DNA of 64,000 nt from Arachis hypogaea (Eukaryota; Streptophyta; Magnoliopsida; Fabales; Fabaceae). Shown here piece after piece: positions 10,970 through 21,751 of this stretch; positions within the stretch are counted from its first letter, which is position 1, and each line of letters starts with the position of its first letter. The notes under the pieces are model-generated. The model saw nothing but the letters and a program-made list of their open reading frames with translations, was not told the DNA's origin and searched no databases. Location: the NCBI RefSeq assembly GCF_003086295.3, contig NC_092051.1, positions 6,812,810-6,876,809 on the forward strand, given 5' to 3'. The position numbers were made by a program, and so were the translations under genes.

Positions 10970-12424
10970 AACAAAAATATGTACATGATATTATTTCTAC
11001 TTTGAACATATCATAGAGAACCTTGCATTTGCATTTTGAGAAATAGAAGAGCAGCTTTACTTTGATATAAATGTATGAAACTTAGGAAGGTCAAGATAGA
11101 TGCGTGCCTTGAAAAATTGTTAGCTTTATGATTATGGTTTATGAGTGGGCAATTTCTCAGATACCACTAGTAGCTATATAGTCCTGTTTTTGAACATAAA
11201 AGTAATGCAACTGTTATAGTCAATACGAAAAGAACAAGCCATCATATTGACTCAAAAGTGTACCATATTGTTATTATAAATATACATACTTTTCTTATGT
11301 GTTGATGCTGCGTTCATATACTTTATATTATTTTCTTCATGCAAGTACTTCTGGACAAAATTGATAACTCAGAATGTTGGATTTGTCAAAGAAAACAATC
11401 GATTCCGTCGATATGTATTGTTATTTATTCATAACATATAAACGATAATTATTGACATGATACAATATATAAGGATCCAATAAAGGTAAAGGTTCAATAC
11501 CCTTGCTTAACTTATTATTGAAAAGTATTGGAATGTAGACCCCATTAATAATATAAGTATACTTTTAATTACCTAGTATTATTATCCGTGCTTTAATTAT
11601 CAATATATCTTGTCAGTGCCAAAAAGTTGAGGATGTGATCTCTTGGCAGGTCAATTCTTGAATAATTGAGATAGACTCCTTGTACTCTGGCAATGCCCGC
11701 TAATATCGTAGCAATTTCCTTGTCATTGCAGAGCCTACAAAATTTTCTATCCAAAAAATTTGTGTAAGCTGTATTATTTGTACCTTTTTCTTTTTTAACA
11801 CTAGATATATACATTTCTTTTATTATTATAGAAAATTGCATGAAACTATATATATACCATGTGATCTGTTACAGTAGTCTGGAACAAACTAAGGAAGTGT
11901 GGGGGGAGAAAATCTAGGTATAAATGAGTATTAATCTTCTAGGGCTAAACCAAGCATATGCATATTATTGTCTTGTGCATGCATGGTTTGGAGGACCATA
12001 TAATATAAGAAGAAGCAGGCATGGAAACTGCTGATAGAAACATACATCACACTTAATTTGATGAGTATCTATATGTATATATATTATTGTTTTGTTGAAG
12101 ACTTGAAGTAATATATTTTTTTTTACACACCTCTTTATTAACGCGGAGTGTATGATATACATATATCCCTGTTTCATGGTAATAATAAAGATATCATATG
12201 ATATTTCCATGGGCTAAAATTACATCGAAAAGTCAATATATTATTATTGAAAAATGATAAGATAGTTGGTTTTATTCTGTGATAATAAAGTGACATCCAA
12301 TAAGTCATAAAAGTTGAAACTATATATATTCTTTCACTTTGCTACTAGAAGCCTTAGAAGAATTACCACTCAAATGTGGAGTAATAATATATCTTTTAGG
12401 AAGAGGTAAAAAGGCCACAATAAT

Positions 12425-12605
12425 ACTGGGTTACAATTTATTTAAAAGTATTTGTCTAATTTATTATAAAAAATTAAAAATTAATATTTAATTTTAAAAA
12501 TATAAAAATAAATAATTATTAAATTAAATATTTAAAATTTGTCATAAAAAATAAGTTAAACAAAAATTAAACACTAAATTATAAGCGCTATAAAATTTAC
12601 TTTAT
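12425..12605. repeat. AT-rich dispersed repeat, family C, copy 1
   Basis: The block with TTAAAAGTATTTGTCTAA, a run of A/T-rich sequence and AATAAGTTAAACAAAA matches 62367-62497 in order and spacing. The ends (TTGTCTAA and TTAAACAAAA) are weakly inverted, so it may be a short MITE. Boundaries are approximate. Confidence 0.5.
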
Positions 12606-13855
12606 TTTTTTTGGTGGTGAAGGCATTAAATGTGACAGAGATTCTTTTGGATGGAGACGGTTGGAGATGGAGACCCCATACCAAGAATTCTCCACACAAA
12701 GCCACAGGAATCATATCCTCTGAGAGGCCTCAACCTTTGTAGATTAAGTAAATACAAATCAGCGAAGGAAAAGTCCAGTGACTAGTAATTTTGTTAAATT
12801 TTGGTCAGCATGTAACTAACAAAGAAAAGTGAGTCATTGAATGAAATTTTACACCAATCTCACACTATTAAAATCATCTTGATGGTTATTTGATAGCTAC
12901 AAATCACAAAAATTGTTGTCCCCTAGCATTCATCAATCAGTGAATACCAGGAACTTGGGGTACGGTAATGTAGCCAGCCATCAATATATCAATATATTAG
13001 TAGCTATATATGCATACAAGTCAATTTTAGTCACCTTAATATTCCAAAGCTAAAATTAAAGTTCATAAAATTCTTGACCCGCATTAATAATAATGTACAA
13101 CAGTTATTAGTAAAAAGTTTATAAATGTAATGTTACAATAGCAAGGACTTAAGTAGCCAATAAAAGTAATTTTTGTCATTATTGGAAAGAAAATTTGAAG
13201 AGTTGGCGTTGAGAGGCATATTTGAGACGAAGAGGGAATGGGGAGAAAGAGGAAGAAAAGAAATTGGTAGAGATCCAAATTGATAAAAAAACGGGAGAGG
13301 AGGGTCATGCATATTGCGTGTAGCTTTATTGATGAATGGAGATTCACATGCAATGAGGAAACAAGTTTGTTATGGAAGGCCACTTGTCAGTTGAGAAATG
13401 TGGGGCCCAGAGACCCAATCAAACAGCAAAGCAATGGCCAGATAATGTATTCAATGCCACGTGCCCTCACCGCCCCACCAATCACACCATACCAAACCAA
13501 ACTCATCCATTTTATATGCTGCTTCTTCCTAGTAGTACTAATACCAGAAATGAGTTAAGTTAGTTTAATTTATTAATAATTGAATCTATTTGTAAAATTT
13601 GAAATCAGATGTATAATTAGAGCCTTAGAGGTATCTCAATTTCCTCTACCTTAGATACAATAACATGGGGTGTTAAATTTTAATTAATTGAATTTGTAGC
13701 AAGTTAATGACGGAAATAAGTAATCATTTGATAATTGATGGAAATAGAGGTAGCCCATGGGCCATGGGAGGGATGGACCCTGTCCCTTAGGCAAAAGAAT
13801 TAATTGATGGATCCCCATTATGATTTCCATGTTTATTCAAACACTAGCATCAATC

Positions 13856-14064
13856 AGCAATGAGCCATAGTTCACACGGCATTTGGTTCCCTCTCCATCT
13901 CAAAGTATCGGGTTTGAGTTCTACTCGTTGCAACCGAAAAAAAAAATTTGATAAGTATGTGAAGAGTGTATGGGTGTGTATTGTGTATCTAGGATTAGGA
14001 ATTGTCTAATTCATTGGAGTACCTAAGATTAAGAGTTGTCCAATTCACCGAAAAAAAAAAAAAG
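13856..14064 (+). mobile_element. tRNA-derived SINE with 11-bp target duplication
   Basis: The element is flanked by identical TAGCATCAATC at 13845-13855 and 14065-14075 and ends in a poly(A) run with a final G. Near its 5' end TAGTTCACACG fits the pol III A box, and GGTTTGAGTTC about 50 bases on resembles the B box (GGTTCGANNCC) of tRNA-derived SINEs. The body (GTGTATGGGTGTGTATTG) is typical of the tRNA-unrelated part. It has no coding sequence and would have needed a LINE for movement. Confidence 0.88.
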
Positions 14065-14075
14065 TAGCATCAATC

Positions 14076-16043
14076 TGTGCTTCCAATAGGGCATATTGAT
14101 TATTGGAATAACCTCTAGGATATAAAACTACTATTCCAATCTCCCTCTACCTATTCTACCTATAGCTCTGCAATTATGTTCTTATCTCTGAATTTGCAAT
14201 CATCCCTATTCTATTCTCTATATCTTGTATTTGTGATGATGATCATCATCAGGTTCATGAGGGAGCGCGCAGAAAGTACAGTATCATTGATTACTATTGT
14301 TTATAATCAATATACAAGGCAACAAATTGTGAATACTAACAATAATAATAAGAAATTAAGAAAGCATGTGAAGCTAGCCAGGATGCATATGTAATTGGTA
14401 ACTAAGTGCAATTATATATAACAGCTAAGAGTGCCATATTAGCACATTTGAATTGTACGTGTCAATAGCAAATAATGTTCATCACCGAATAGAAGATGGG
14501 ACCTAACAATATAAATTAGCTAGAGTATGTAGCTTACTGAACTAGATGGAAAAGGCAGAATATAAATTAATGACTCTTGGATTGTAGTTGAAACTGGATT
14601 AGTTAATTTTAATTAAAAATCACTCGCGATGGCACCTATTGCCATTGTTGTAAAATGCATGGTGTCGGATTGTGCTTGACCTCTTAGCTAAGGTGGCCAT
14701 ACTTGACAGTAAGGCCGTACTTATGGTAGCAATTTCATAGTGTGGTTGGGGAATCATAAATAATTCTTAAAAATTTTAAGATGGGAATATCATATTTACA
14801 TGTTTAGTTTAAAGTTTAAAAAATTATTTTTAAGTAAGTTTGATTTCAAGAAATCAAAATACCATCATTTTAATTTCTACATTTCTCATAGATATATTTG
14901 ATTCCCATAGGAATAAAATCAAATAACAAAGTAATACTTGAACCACACACACTGTTCTTTGGTACAACTGTAATAATAAGAGATCCTTTGTTATGTGCCT
15001 GTATTTGGCTCAAATGGTCAATGTCCAACAAAATTTAACGGTTAAAGTTAAAGATTATATCTGTATGAAGCATTTTATGGTTAAAAAAAAAATAAAAACC
15101 AGTTAAATTTAGTGATCAAGTTATTTTATGTTTAGTGTTTAAATTTATTTAAAATTCAAGACTACTTAAAATTTAAATTTACCTAAGATCCAAAACTACT
15201 TAAAGTATAAATTTACTAAGTTAAAAGTTATATAAATTAATTTATAATTTTTTTCTATAAATAAGATTAATTTTAATAAATTAAAAGAATTTCTATATAT
15301 TCACATATTTATTTATTTTCGGGAACTGAGCCTCTCACAAAGAAAGGGGGCAATAACCCCTCCCAAAACTCAATTTTTTTTTTTATAAATTATATGTAGA
15401 TTTTAATTTAACTCTTTTAAAATATTTATTTTACTCTCATTTATATTATAAAATTAAATTTTGGCCCCTTCTTAAAATTTAGTCTAGTTCCGTCTCTGCT
15501 CACTCTAACATACTTTAGTCACATTGAGATACAAAAACATAAATAAAGAGTCCATATAAGTATTGAAACATTCCATTTTTTTTTTCATTTATTTTAATTC
15601 TGTTTTTTTTTATTTAAATTCTATCATTTTTATTCAAGCACTTATCAACCTCTACATATTTTAAAATAAATTTTATAATTTTAAATTCTTTATATTTTTG
15701 TACTTATTTTTTTATTTTTAACTTTTTATATTATTATTTTTATATTTTTATTGGGTATTATTTATAAATTCTAACAACAAGACATAAAAAAAAATTCATC
15801 ATATCTGCTCTTGACGTGTTTTTACCTTATATGATGACTAGCTACAACCTACAAGGTCATTCTTCAACAACATAAAACATTCACTTAGCTTCAAAGTATT
15901 TTGAAACGCCTAAGCTTCTAATCAAGAAATCGAATTAAATCTAATTAATGTATAATGCACAAATATTTATGGAATTTTTTAATAATTTAACTTTGTATAA
16001 TATGATCTGTGATATAAATAATGCCTTCGCTCCCCAATAATTT

Positions 16044-16094
<51 letters not shown>

Positions 16095-17456
16095 CCTTAT
16101 GAGAATAAATTTTATTATTTAAATATTTAAAAGGCCCAAAAATAAAAAAATAAAAAATCTACAAACTCGCACTAATATTAAATTAGTTTAATCATTTATA
16201 TTATAATGAGTTAAAACTTTTATGTTCGTGATTAGCAAGTTAAAAACCTAGCTAACAAATACGGTGCAAAATAAAATCCTATAACATTTGACACAAATTT
16301 ATTATTGATGATTATGAATATTTAAAAGAATCTATTTGTGTGTACTACTATTTCGTCTACTTCCTCTATAAAAATTTTGACACACATTTTAATGTTTTAT
16401 CGAATGATATAATTTTATTGGTATTAATTTTTATTCTTTATAAATTATGTATACACTTTATTCCACTCCTCTTTATGACTTTTTTTTCTGTGATGATTGT
16501 TGTACATTACCCTTGTACTATACATAATTCAGTAAGAAATGATACAAAAACAAGAGTATGAAAGATTGGCAACCCAGTAGTTAACATAGGACATGAATTC
16601 ATAAAAGCATAGTGGTTTTAATTTCTGGAGGAATTAAAAGGAAAAATGTAATTTTGTTAGTGGAATTTGTGTTTGTATGTTTTGTCCTCAGAAAAACAAA
16701 GGAAGAGTAATGTGTTGTAATTAGTGGACAATAGAAAAGGCAATGGGCATGGTGTGGTGTGGTGTGGTGGGGTGGGCACTGTCATTTTGCACTTTGTTTG
16801 ATTCATTCATTCTCCGTTTCAACCTCCACTAGTAGAAGTAGTACTATTCTCTCTTATTACACCCACTACTGTTTTTATCAGATCAATCCAACCGAATTTG
16901 GACTATTATATATGTGAATCCATTTTCACCTGCCCTAAAACTTGCTTCCAATTTCACAAAATAAAAGTCTTTTGTCTTGGCCCCTATTTATAGGGGGGTA
17001 GGGCACTACACTACTACCTCCTTCAAGTACTATCAGACCAAATAAAAGGGATTAATGTCTCGTACAACATTAGAATCCCATTAACCTAACCTTATCATCA
17101 CCGCTAGAATTTAATGTCCTTTGTTTCTGTAGCCAGAGTTTTCAAACTTGCGTTCATTAAATTTGGGTTCACACTAGAATTAATAGGCGTAATTAAATTC
17201 ACAAAATCCAAATTAAATTCACTATATTGGTATATATTATGAACATAGTGAAGTGTGCAATTATTTTCATTTTATATCTATGTGCTTCAAAAACCTTACT
17301 GTATATATGTATACATATCCACATGGCTGTGCTAATAAATAATTATTAAAGGCAACATGACAGGAACTTCTTCCAACCAGATGAGCCGCTATCTCTTCCC
17401 TGCAAAGAGTTTAAACACACACCATTAATTATATGTATATCATGTGTTTAATTATG
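14076..17456. other. AT-rich intergenic DNA
   Basis: No gene is supported. A (TA)n microsatellite lies at 16046-16091. A promoter-like segment occurs at about 16960-17030 (CCCTATTTATAGGGG with flanking pyrimidine-rich DNA), but no ORF or RNA that I recognise follows. Several short reading frames (for example 14176-14394 and 16340-16561) are AT-rich and look random. Confidence 0.6.
16046..16091. repeat. (TA)n microsatellite
   Basis: An uninterrupted alternation of A and T runs for about 46 bases. Confidence 0.95.
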
Positions 17457-17540
17457 GGTGAAAATTCAGATGCAGTCGAATTATCTAACGGCTCTCAGAT
17501 ATCAACTTCTCCTCAAGTCGACTTCACCTGAGTTTTCACC
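17457..17540. mobile_element. Hairpin MITE, family B, internally deleted copy
   Basis: The 84-bp element begins GGTGAAAATTCAG and ends CTGAGTTTTCACC, the same ends as the 10799-10969 copy. The right arm is nearly complete while most of the left arm is gone. The flanks TTAATTATG (17448-17456) and TTAATTAAT (17541-17549) share seven leading bases, which may be a decayed 9-bp target duplication. It sits only 23 bases from the stop codon of the minus-strand DC1 gene, so it probably lies in that gene's 3' UTR. Confidence 0.8.
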
Positions 17541-17562
17541 TTAATTAATTATTAAAGGATCG

Positions 17563-18675
17563 TTAAAATATACATACCGAGTGTGAAGGTTTATGATTGG
17601 TTTTAGGAGTGGGCAATAATCTTTGCTTAGAGTTTTGATTCATTACCATCACCACTTTATGATTTGCTTCACCAAGTTCTTCAAAAACTGCTGAGTTCAA
17701 CTTAACACTCTTATCCCCTTCGCTCCTCTCTGCAACAACGCTTAGATGATTCTTATTACTTTTCTGATCATCACCGTCTTTCTTCGCGTTCAAATCTATC
17801 GAAAAATATGCCTCGCTGAATTGGCGACTCGGCGTGGATTTATCTCTCAACGGTGTTCTTTCTTCCAAATACGCTCTGAAATCACGACCTCGTGATGGAC
17901 TTGGACTACCAACAACTTTTCCTTGTTGGATCTGCGTGGCAACCAAACGCATGATCTCATACACCATGCCGCCGCCGTGGTGGGCGGTGAACTGCGTCAT
18001 CAAAGCGTTGGCCTGAGTGAAAGAAGGATGCTCAACCGACTGCGGTTCGATGTTCTGAACAGCGCAGGCGATGTGCGAGTCGAACTCGCACATCCTGCAT
18101 CTGTATAGCCAACCAATGTTGTAGGTTGACTTGGTGCACAAGTCACAGAAGAAGTCATAGGGAGGCATGAATTCGAGCTCCATTCTGTGAGGGTGCGGCG
18201 AGATGGCCACGGACAGCGGCAGCGCCAGGCAGAAGGCGTGGAAGAATACGCTGCTGCATTCGGCGCAGTGGTAGGTGAATCCGGTGACGTGGTGGCCGCA
18301 CGCGGCGCATCTTAGGGTTGCTCTGGTGGCCGGTGAGGATGGTATGACGATGAGGACTAGATCGTGTTTGGAATGGGATGGATGCTTTGTTATCAGTGGC
18401 ATCTTGAAGCATGCATAGTGGAGAGAGAAGTTGCAGGGTTCGCAATGGTAGTAGGATTCACCATTCATGAAACTTAGCTTGCAGCCAAAGCATGTTACAT
18501 TGTTATTATTGTTTAATTCTGTGGTGAATTCCAATGGATGTGGATGACTAAAGTGGACAACGCTTGGGTCTTTGCGCATTATTGATCCCATTTCTTGTTC
18601 AGTTAATTCAACTTGTATTGTATGTGTGTTTATATTGGTTGGTTTGCCTTGATTTTCTTTGGTGGAATGATTCAC
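17563..18675 (-). CDS. DC1 (C1-like) zinc-domain protein, 370 aa
   Basis: A single open reading frame encodes 370 residues. Three DC1/C1-like units are visible from about residue 40 to 235, each with paired CxxC, a conserved H and the HPHPLE/HPSHSKH lead-ins (for example CFGCKLSF...YHCEPCNFSLHYACF). These domains bind two zinc ions in related proteins; plant DC1 proteins are linked to stress and hormone signalling, but the ligand is usually unknown. The C-terminal 130 residues are polar and low in cysteine. Possible starts are M1, M29 and M33. Near the stop the sequence reads CACTCG then GTATGT, which also resembles a splice donor, so a further exon cannot be excluded. It is divergent from the DC1 gene at 19591 with 915 bp between the ATGs. 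Confidence 0.88.
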   Translation of the reverse strand: MNHSTKENQGKPTNINTHTIQVELTEQEMGSIMRKDPSVVHFSHPHPLEFTTELNNNNNVTCFGCKLSFMNGESYYHCEPCNFSLHYACFKMPLITKHPSHSKHDLVLIVIPSSPATRATLRCAACGHHVTGFTYHCAECSSVFFHAFCLALPLSVAISPHPHRMELEFMPPYDFFCDLCTKSTYNIGWLYRCRMCEFDSHIACAVQNIEPQSVEHPSFTQANALMTQFTAHHGGGMVYEIMRLVATQIQQGKVVGSPSPSRGRDFRAYLEERTPLRDKSTPSRQFSEAYFSIDLNAKKDGDDQKSNKNHLSVVAERSEGDKSVKLNSAVFEELGEANHKVVMVMNQNSKQRLLPTPKTNHKPSHSVCIF

Positions 18676-19590
18676 AGTTCAAATTGGAAGCTAGCTGTTA
18701 CCCTTCCATTTGTCTCATCTCTTCATCATCATGCATCACATGATGCTCTTTGGATATGTCAAACACAACAACTTCTATATGTTTAGTATCATTATTATAA
18801 AATGGAGGTAATATATATACCTAAAATTATTCTTGGTGTTTAATTTGTTGGGGGGCACGTGGTTGATACTTGGTATATATTCGGAGATTCTGAAGAAAAC
18901 ATTGGAAGGGAAGGAATTATGAATATTTGCGTGATGAACAAAGCAGGTAGGGTTGTGTTTTGTTTAGTTCTATACAAACAAATTAAATATCCACACATAT
19001 ATTTTAGCCGGCAAAATGCGATGCATGCATCTTTTGCTGCTATTCACCAAACGGCAATGGAATTTTGCATTTGACCTGGCCTTCTTTTTTGCACATTAGA
19101 AAACAACATATTGCTTACTAGTTTTCAACATATTGCACACAAAAGACTATTAATATGAAGAATAAATGGGTGCTTAGCATTGCGTGCAAGTTCTGGTCAT
19201 ACCCGTATTTTTAGGAAAACACTTAAGTTATAAAATATATATAATGTGAGATATTATATCTAACCCATATTATATTAATCATTAGATTTTTAATTGAGTA
19301 TCCAAAAAGGTTGCCAAAAGAAAAGAACTTTCCCTTCCTTTTGTAGAAAAGTAAATCCTATTCTGCATTGGATAAACAAAGAATAATAAGCATACCACAT
19401 CAATTCCTTCTTTGATGTCTTTCTTCACGTGAAGTAAACTTGATGCCTAATTAACAGTAACCAAATACTCAAGAATCGAATTTGGAAAATGACCAAAAAT
19501 AAAAACACTACTCTTATTTATATCCCTTGTCTCCCTCAGTTCAAAGAATTCCAAACTTGTGCATTTTGCTATTGAAACTATCAAACAAAC
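18676..19590. promoter_or_regulatory. Shared intergenic promoter region of the DC1 pair
   Basis: The two DC1 genes are transcribed away from each other across these 915 bases. A TATTTATA box is at 19515-19522, about 70 bases before the plus-strand ATG. The palindrome CTTCACGTGAAG (about 19424-19435) contains a CACGTG G-box core. The minus-strand gene has no equally clear TATA box. The 71-codon frame at 18859-19074 has no recognisable family. Confidence 0.55.
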
Positions 19591-21324
19591 ATGGATCAAA
19601 AGATTGAGCATTTCAGCCATGTGCACCCATTGCTATTGAAAGAGGATCACAAGAATGAAGATGATGGGGTGAAACTAGTTTCTTGCTCAGCCTGTGAGAA
19701 CCAGATTTCAGGTCCTTCCTATTCTTGTAAAGAATGCAACTACATTATTCACAAATCATGCATAGAACTTCCACTCAAATTGAAGCATCCCTTGCACCCT
19801 CAACACCCTCTCACACTCCTTTCAACTCCACCTTATGATGCAGGGTACTTTTGTGATGCATGCAGAGGAACCTTCAACAATGGATTTGTCTACCATTGCT
19901 CTCTTTGCACCTATGATCTTGACATATCATGTGCTTCTACATGGCACCCTGATGATGGCCATGTTCATGCCTTCATTTCCTTGAATAGTTTGCAGCCATT
20001 TGTTTGTTATGCTTGTGGAGACGAGGCTGGCGAGGGCTCGGCCTCCTTTTGCACTGCTTGCCAGATTTGGGTTCATTGCAGCTGTGCTGAATTGCCTCAT
20101 ACCATCATAAAACATTTCCATCATCATCCTTTGCAGCTCACCTATTCGCTTAATCGTGTTTACGGATTCAGGGATGACATAACTTGTGGTGTATGTCATG
20201 GAACAATGAGTTCAGGATTTGCAGGTTATTATTGTTCAGATTGCAGATTTCCAATGCATTTGAAGTGTCCAGCAAAACAAGAAGAGGATTTTGAGTCTGA
20301 TACTGAGGAAGAAAAGGATCATGAAGATGAGACGCTTGCTCTTGATAAGGACAAAGAATCCAATGTTGATTTTGGACATAACCATTTGTTAACATTGATA
20401 GAGGAACTGGGTTTGGAATTTGCTGATAAACTCTGTGATGGGTGTGTACAAGCCATCACTGCACCACCATTGTATTCTTGTTCAGAGAATTGTGGTTTCC
20501 TTCTTCATAAGAGCTGTGCTGATTTGCCTAGAACGAAGCAGCACCGGTTTCATCCTCATCCTTTGACTCTTCATTCTAAGGCACCTTCTTATGATGGCAT
20601 TTATAGGTGTGATAGCTGCAAATCATTGAGCAATGGCTTCGTGTATCGCTGCGACGAGTGTCAGTTCGACCTTGATGTTCGTTGTGGCACCCTTGAGGAC
20701 AAAGTTAAGCATGAAAGCCATAAGCATCCTCTTTCCGTAGAGAAGACAAACATTGCAAGGGAATGCAAATGTTGTCACTCTCCATCAAAATATGTGCTTG
20801 TATGTGATGTTTGTGATGATTTTGCCATTGATTGTGGGTGTGCTAATCTACCCTCTAAGATTTGGAACATGTGTGACAAACATGTTCTGAATCTAATCTA
20901 CTATGGTCAAGGTAAATTGATAGAATGCAATAACTGTGGCATTTGCAGAGAAAAAATATCTCCAAAGAAATGGTGGTACTATTGTGAAGAATGTGATTTT
21001 GGTGCTCATCCTTCTTGTGTAGTTGACAAGTCTTTTAGTAGTGTCAAATTTGGAGGCACTTTCCAATATGATGCACACTCTCACCCGCTTGCATTGGTTG
21101 AAGAAACTGGGAAGCACCCTCCTCCTCCATGTGAAGCTTGTGGTGAAGGCTGCAAAGGTTGGACACTTGAATGTGAGCAATGCAAATGCTACTTCCACAG
21201 AGAGGGGAAATGTTTCTGGGAGCAGCTTAAGAAGAGTTCACAGTACTCGACACTGTCTAGAACGATGAGGCATAAATTTGCAGCAAATGTGTTGGCTGCC
21301 ACTCCCAATGTAACTGATAAATGA
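19591..21324 (+). CDS. DC1 (C1-like) multi-zinc-domain protein, 577 aa
   Basis: An intronless gene encodes 577 residues made almost wholly of DC1/C1-like units. I count about nine Cys/His clusters in order, such as CSACENQISG, CDACRGTFNNGFVYHC, CYACGDEAGEG, CGVCHGTMSSG, CDGCVQAI, CDSCKSLSNGFVYRC, CKCCHSPSK, CNNCGICREK and CEACGEGCKG, each followed by the CxxC/H half. An acidic linker (about residues 228-260) splits the array in two. Plant DC1 proteins are a large, expanded family thought to bind zinc and possibly diacylglycerol-like ligands or proteins, with roles in stress responses; the function here is inferred only from family. The start is fixed by the first ATG after a TATA box at 19515-19522. 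Confidence 0.93.
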   Translation: MDQKIEHFSHVHPLLLKEDHKNEDDGVKLVSCSACENQISGPSYSCKECNYIIHKSCIELPLKLKHPLHPQHPLTLLSTPPYDAGYFCDACRGTFNNGFVYHCSLCTYDLDISCASTWHPDDGHVHAFISLNSLQPFVCYACGDEAGEGSASFCTACQIWVHCSCAELPHTIIKHFHHHPLQLTYSLNRVYGFRDDITCGVCHGTMSSGFAGYYCSDCRFPMHLKCPAKQEEDFESDTEEEKDHEDETLALDKDKESNVDFGHNHLLTLIEELGLEFADKLCDGCVQAITAPPLYSCSENCGFLLHKSCADLPRTKQHRFHPHPLTLHSKAPSYDGIYRCDSCKSLSNGFVYRCDECQFDLDVRCGTLEDKVKHESHKHPLSVEKTNIARECKCCHSPSKYVLVCDVCDDFAIDCGCANLPSKIWNMCDKHVLNLIYYGQGKLIECNNCGICREKISPKKWWYYCEECDFGAHPSCVVDKSFSSVKFGGTFQYDAHSHPLALVEETGKHPPPPCEACGEGCKGWTLECEQCKCYFHREGKCFWEQLKKSSQYSTLSRTMRHKFAANVLAATPNVTDK

Positions 21325-21751
21325 GAGACTAATAATTTCAAATGATTTAGCTTTTATTCCTATCCTATAGTATTCTGTGTATAATGTGTGATTAAACTAT
21401 ATACATAAATTCTTTATTTATAATGATCAATACCTTGTTCGTGCAACTCTTTATGCATTAATATTTGTTCATGTACATATTGTTAAAATAAGTGTTATTA
21501 AATGAGTTCCGCCAATTACTTTTTCCATTGTTAACCATTACTAAAAATTTTGCAATTTGCATCCATATATTTCTGTTTAGCTTTGGCAGGGAATAAAGTA
21601 CTGCTAAAAATCAACTATCAACTATAAACTATTCCCTAATAAAAATCATACTTGCATCCCTTCCCCAGTAAACAAACAATGAACTTTGATGTGTATCCTC
21701 TGCAATAAACCATTAGCAAAATAAAATTTGAAGACAAGAAAACAAGAAGTG
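21325..21751. other. Convergent 3' flanks of DC1 and MTPC2 genes
   Basis: The DC1 gene ends at 21324 and the minus-strand MTPC2 stop is at 21752. The gap is AT-rich and should hold both 3' UTRs. No other feature is seen. Confidence 0.7.

Larger units (their letters stand above)
10293..13843. other. Gene-poor intergenic DNA
   Basis: The stretch contains the MITE at 10799-10969 and the repeat at 12425-12605. The minus-strand frame at 11593-11841 (82 codons) is the least random-looking reading frame here, but I recognise no family in it. 13380-13520 looks like a promoter (CCACGTG G-box near 13457, CCAAT at about 13477, TATA-like TTTTATATGC near 13511) without an evident downstream gene. Nothing else is supported. 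Confidence 0.6.

Noticed and set aside
17384..17404. CTCTTCCCTGC resembling the end of miR408
   Set aside because: Only the common core matches, the rest differs, and no clear complementary arm was found nearby.
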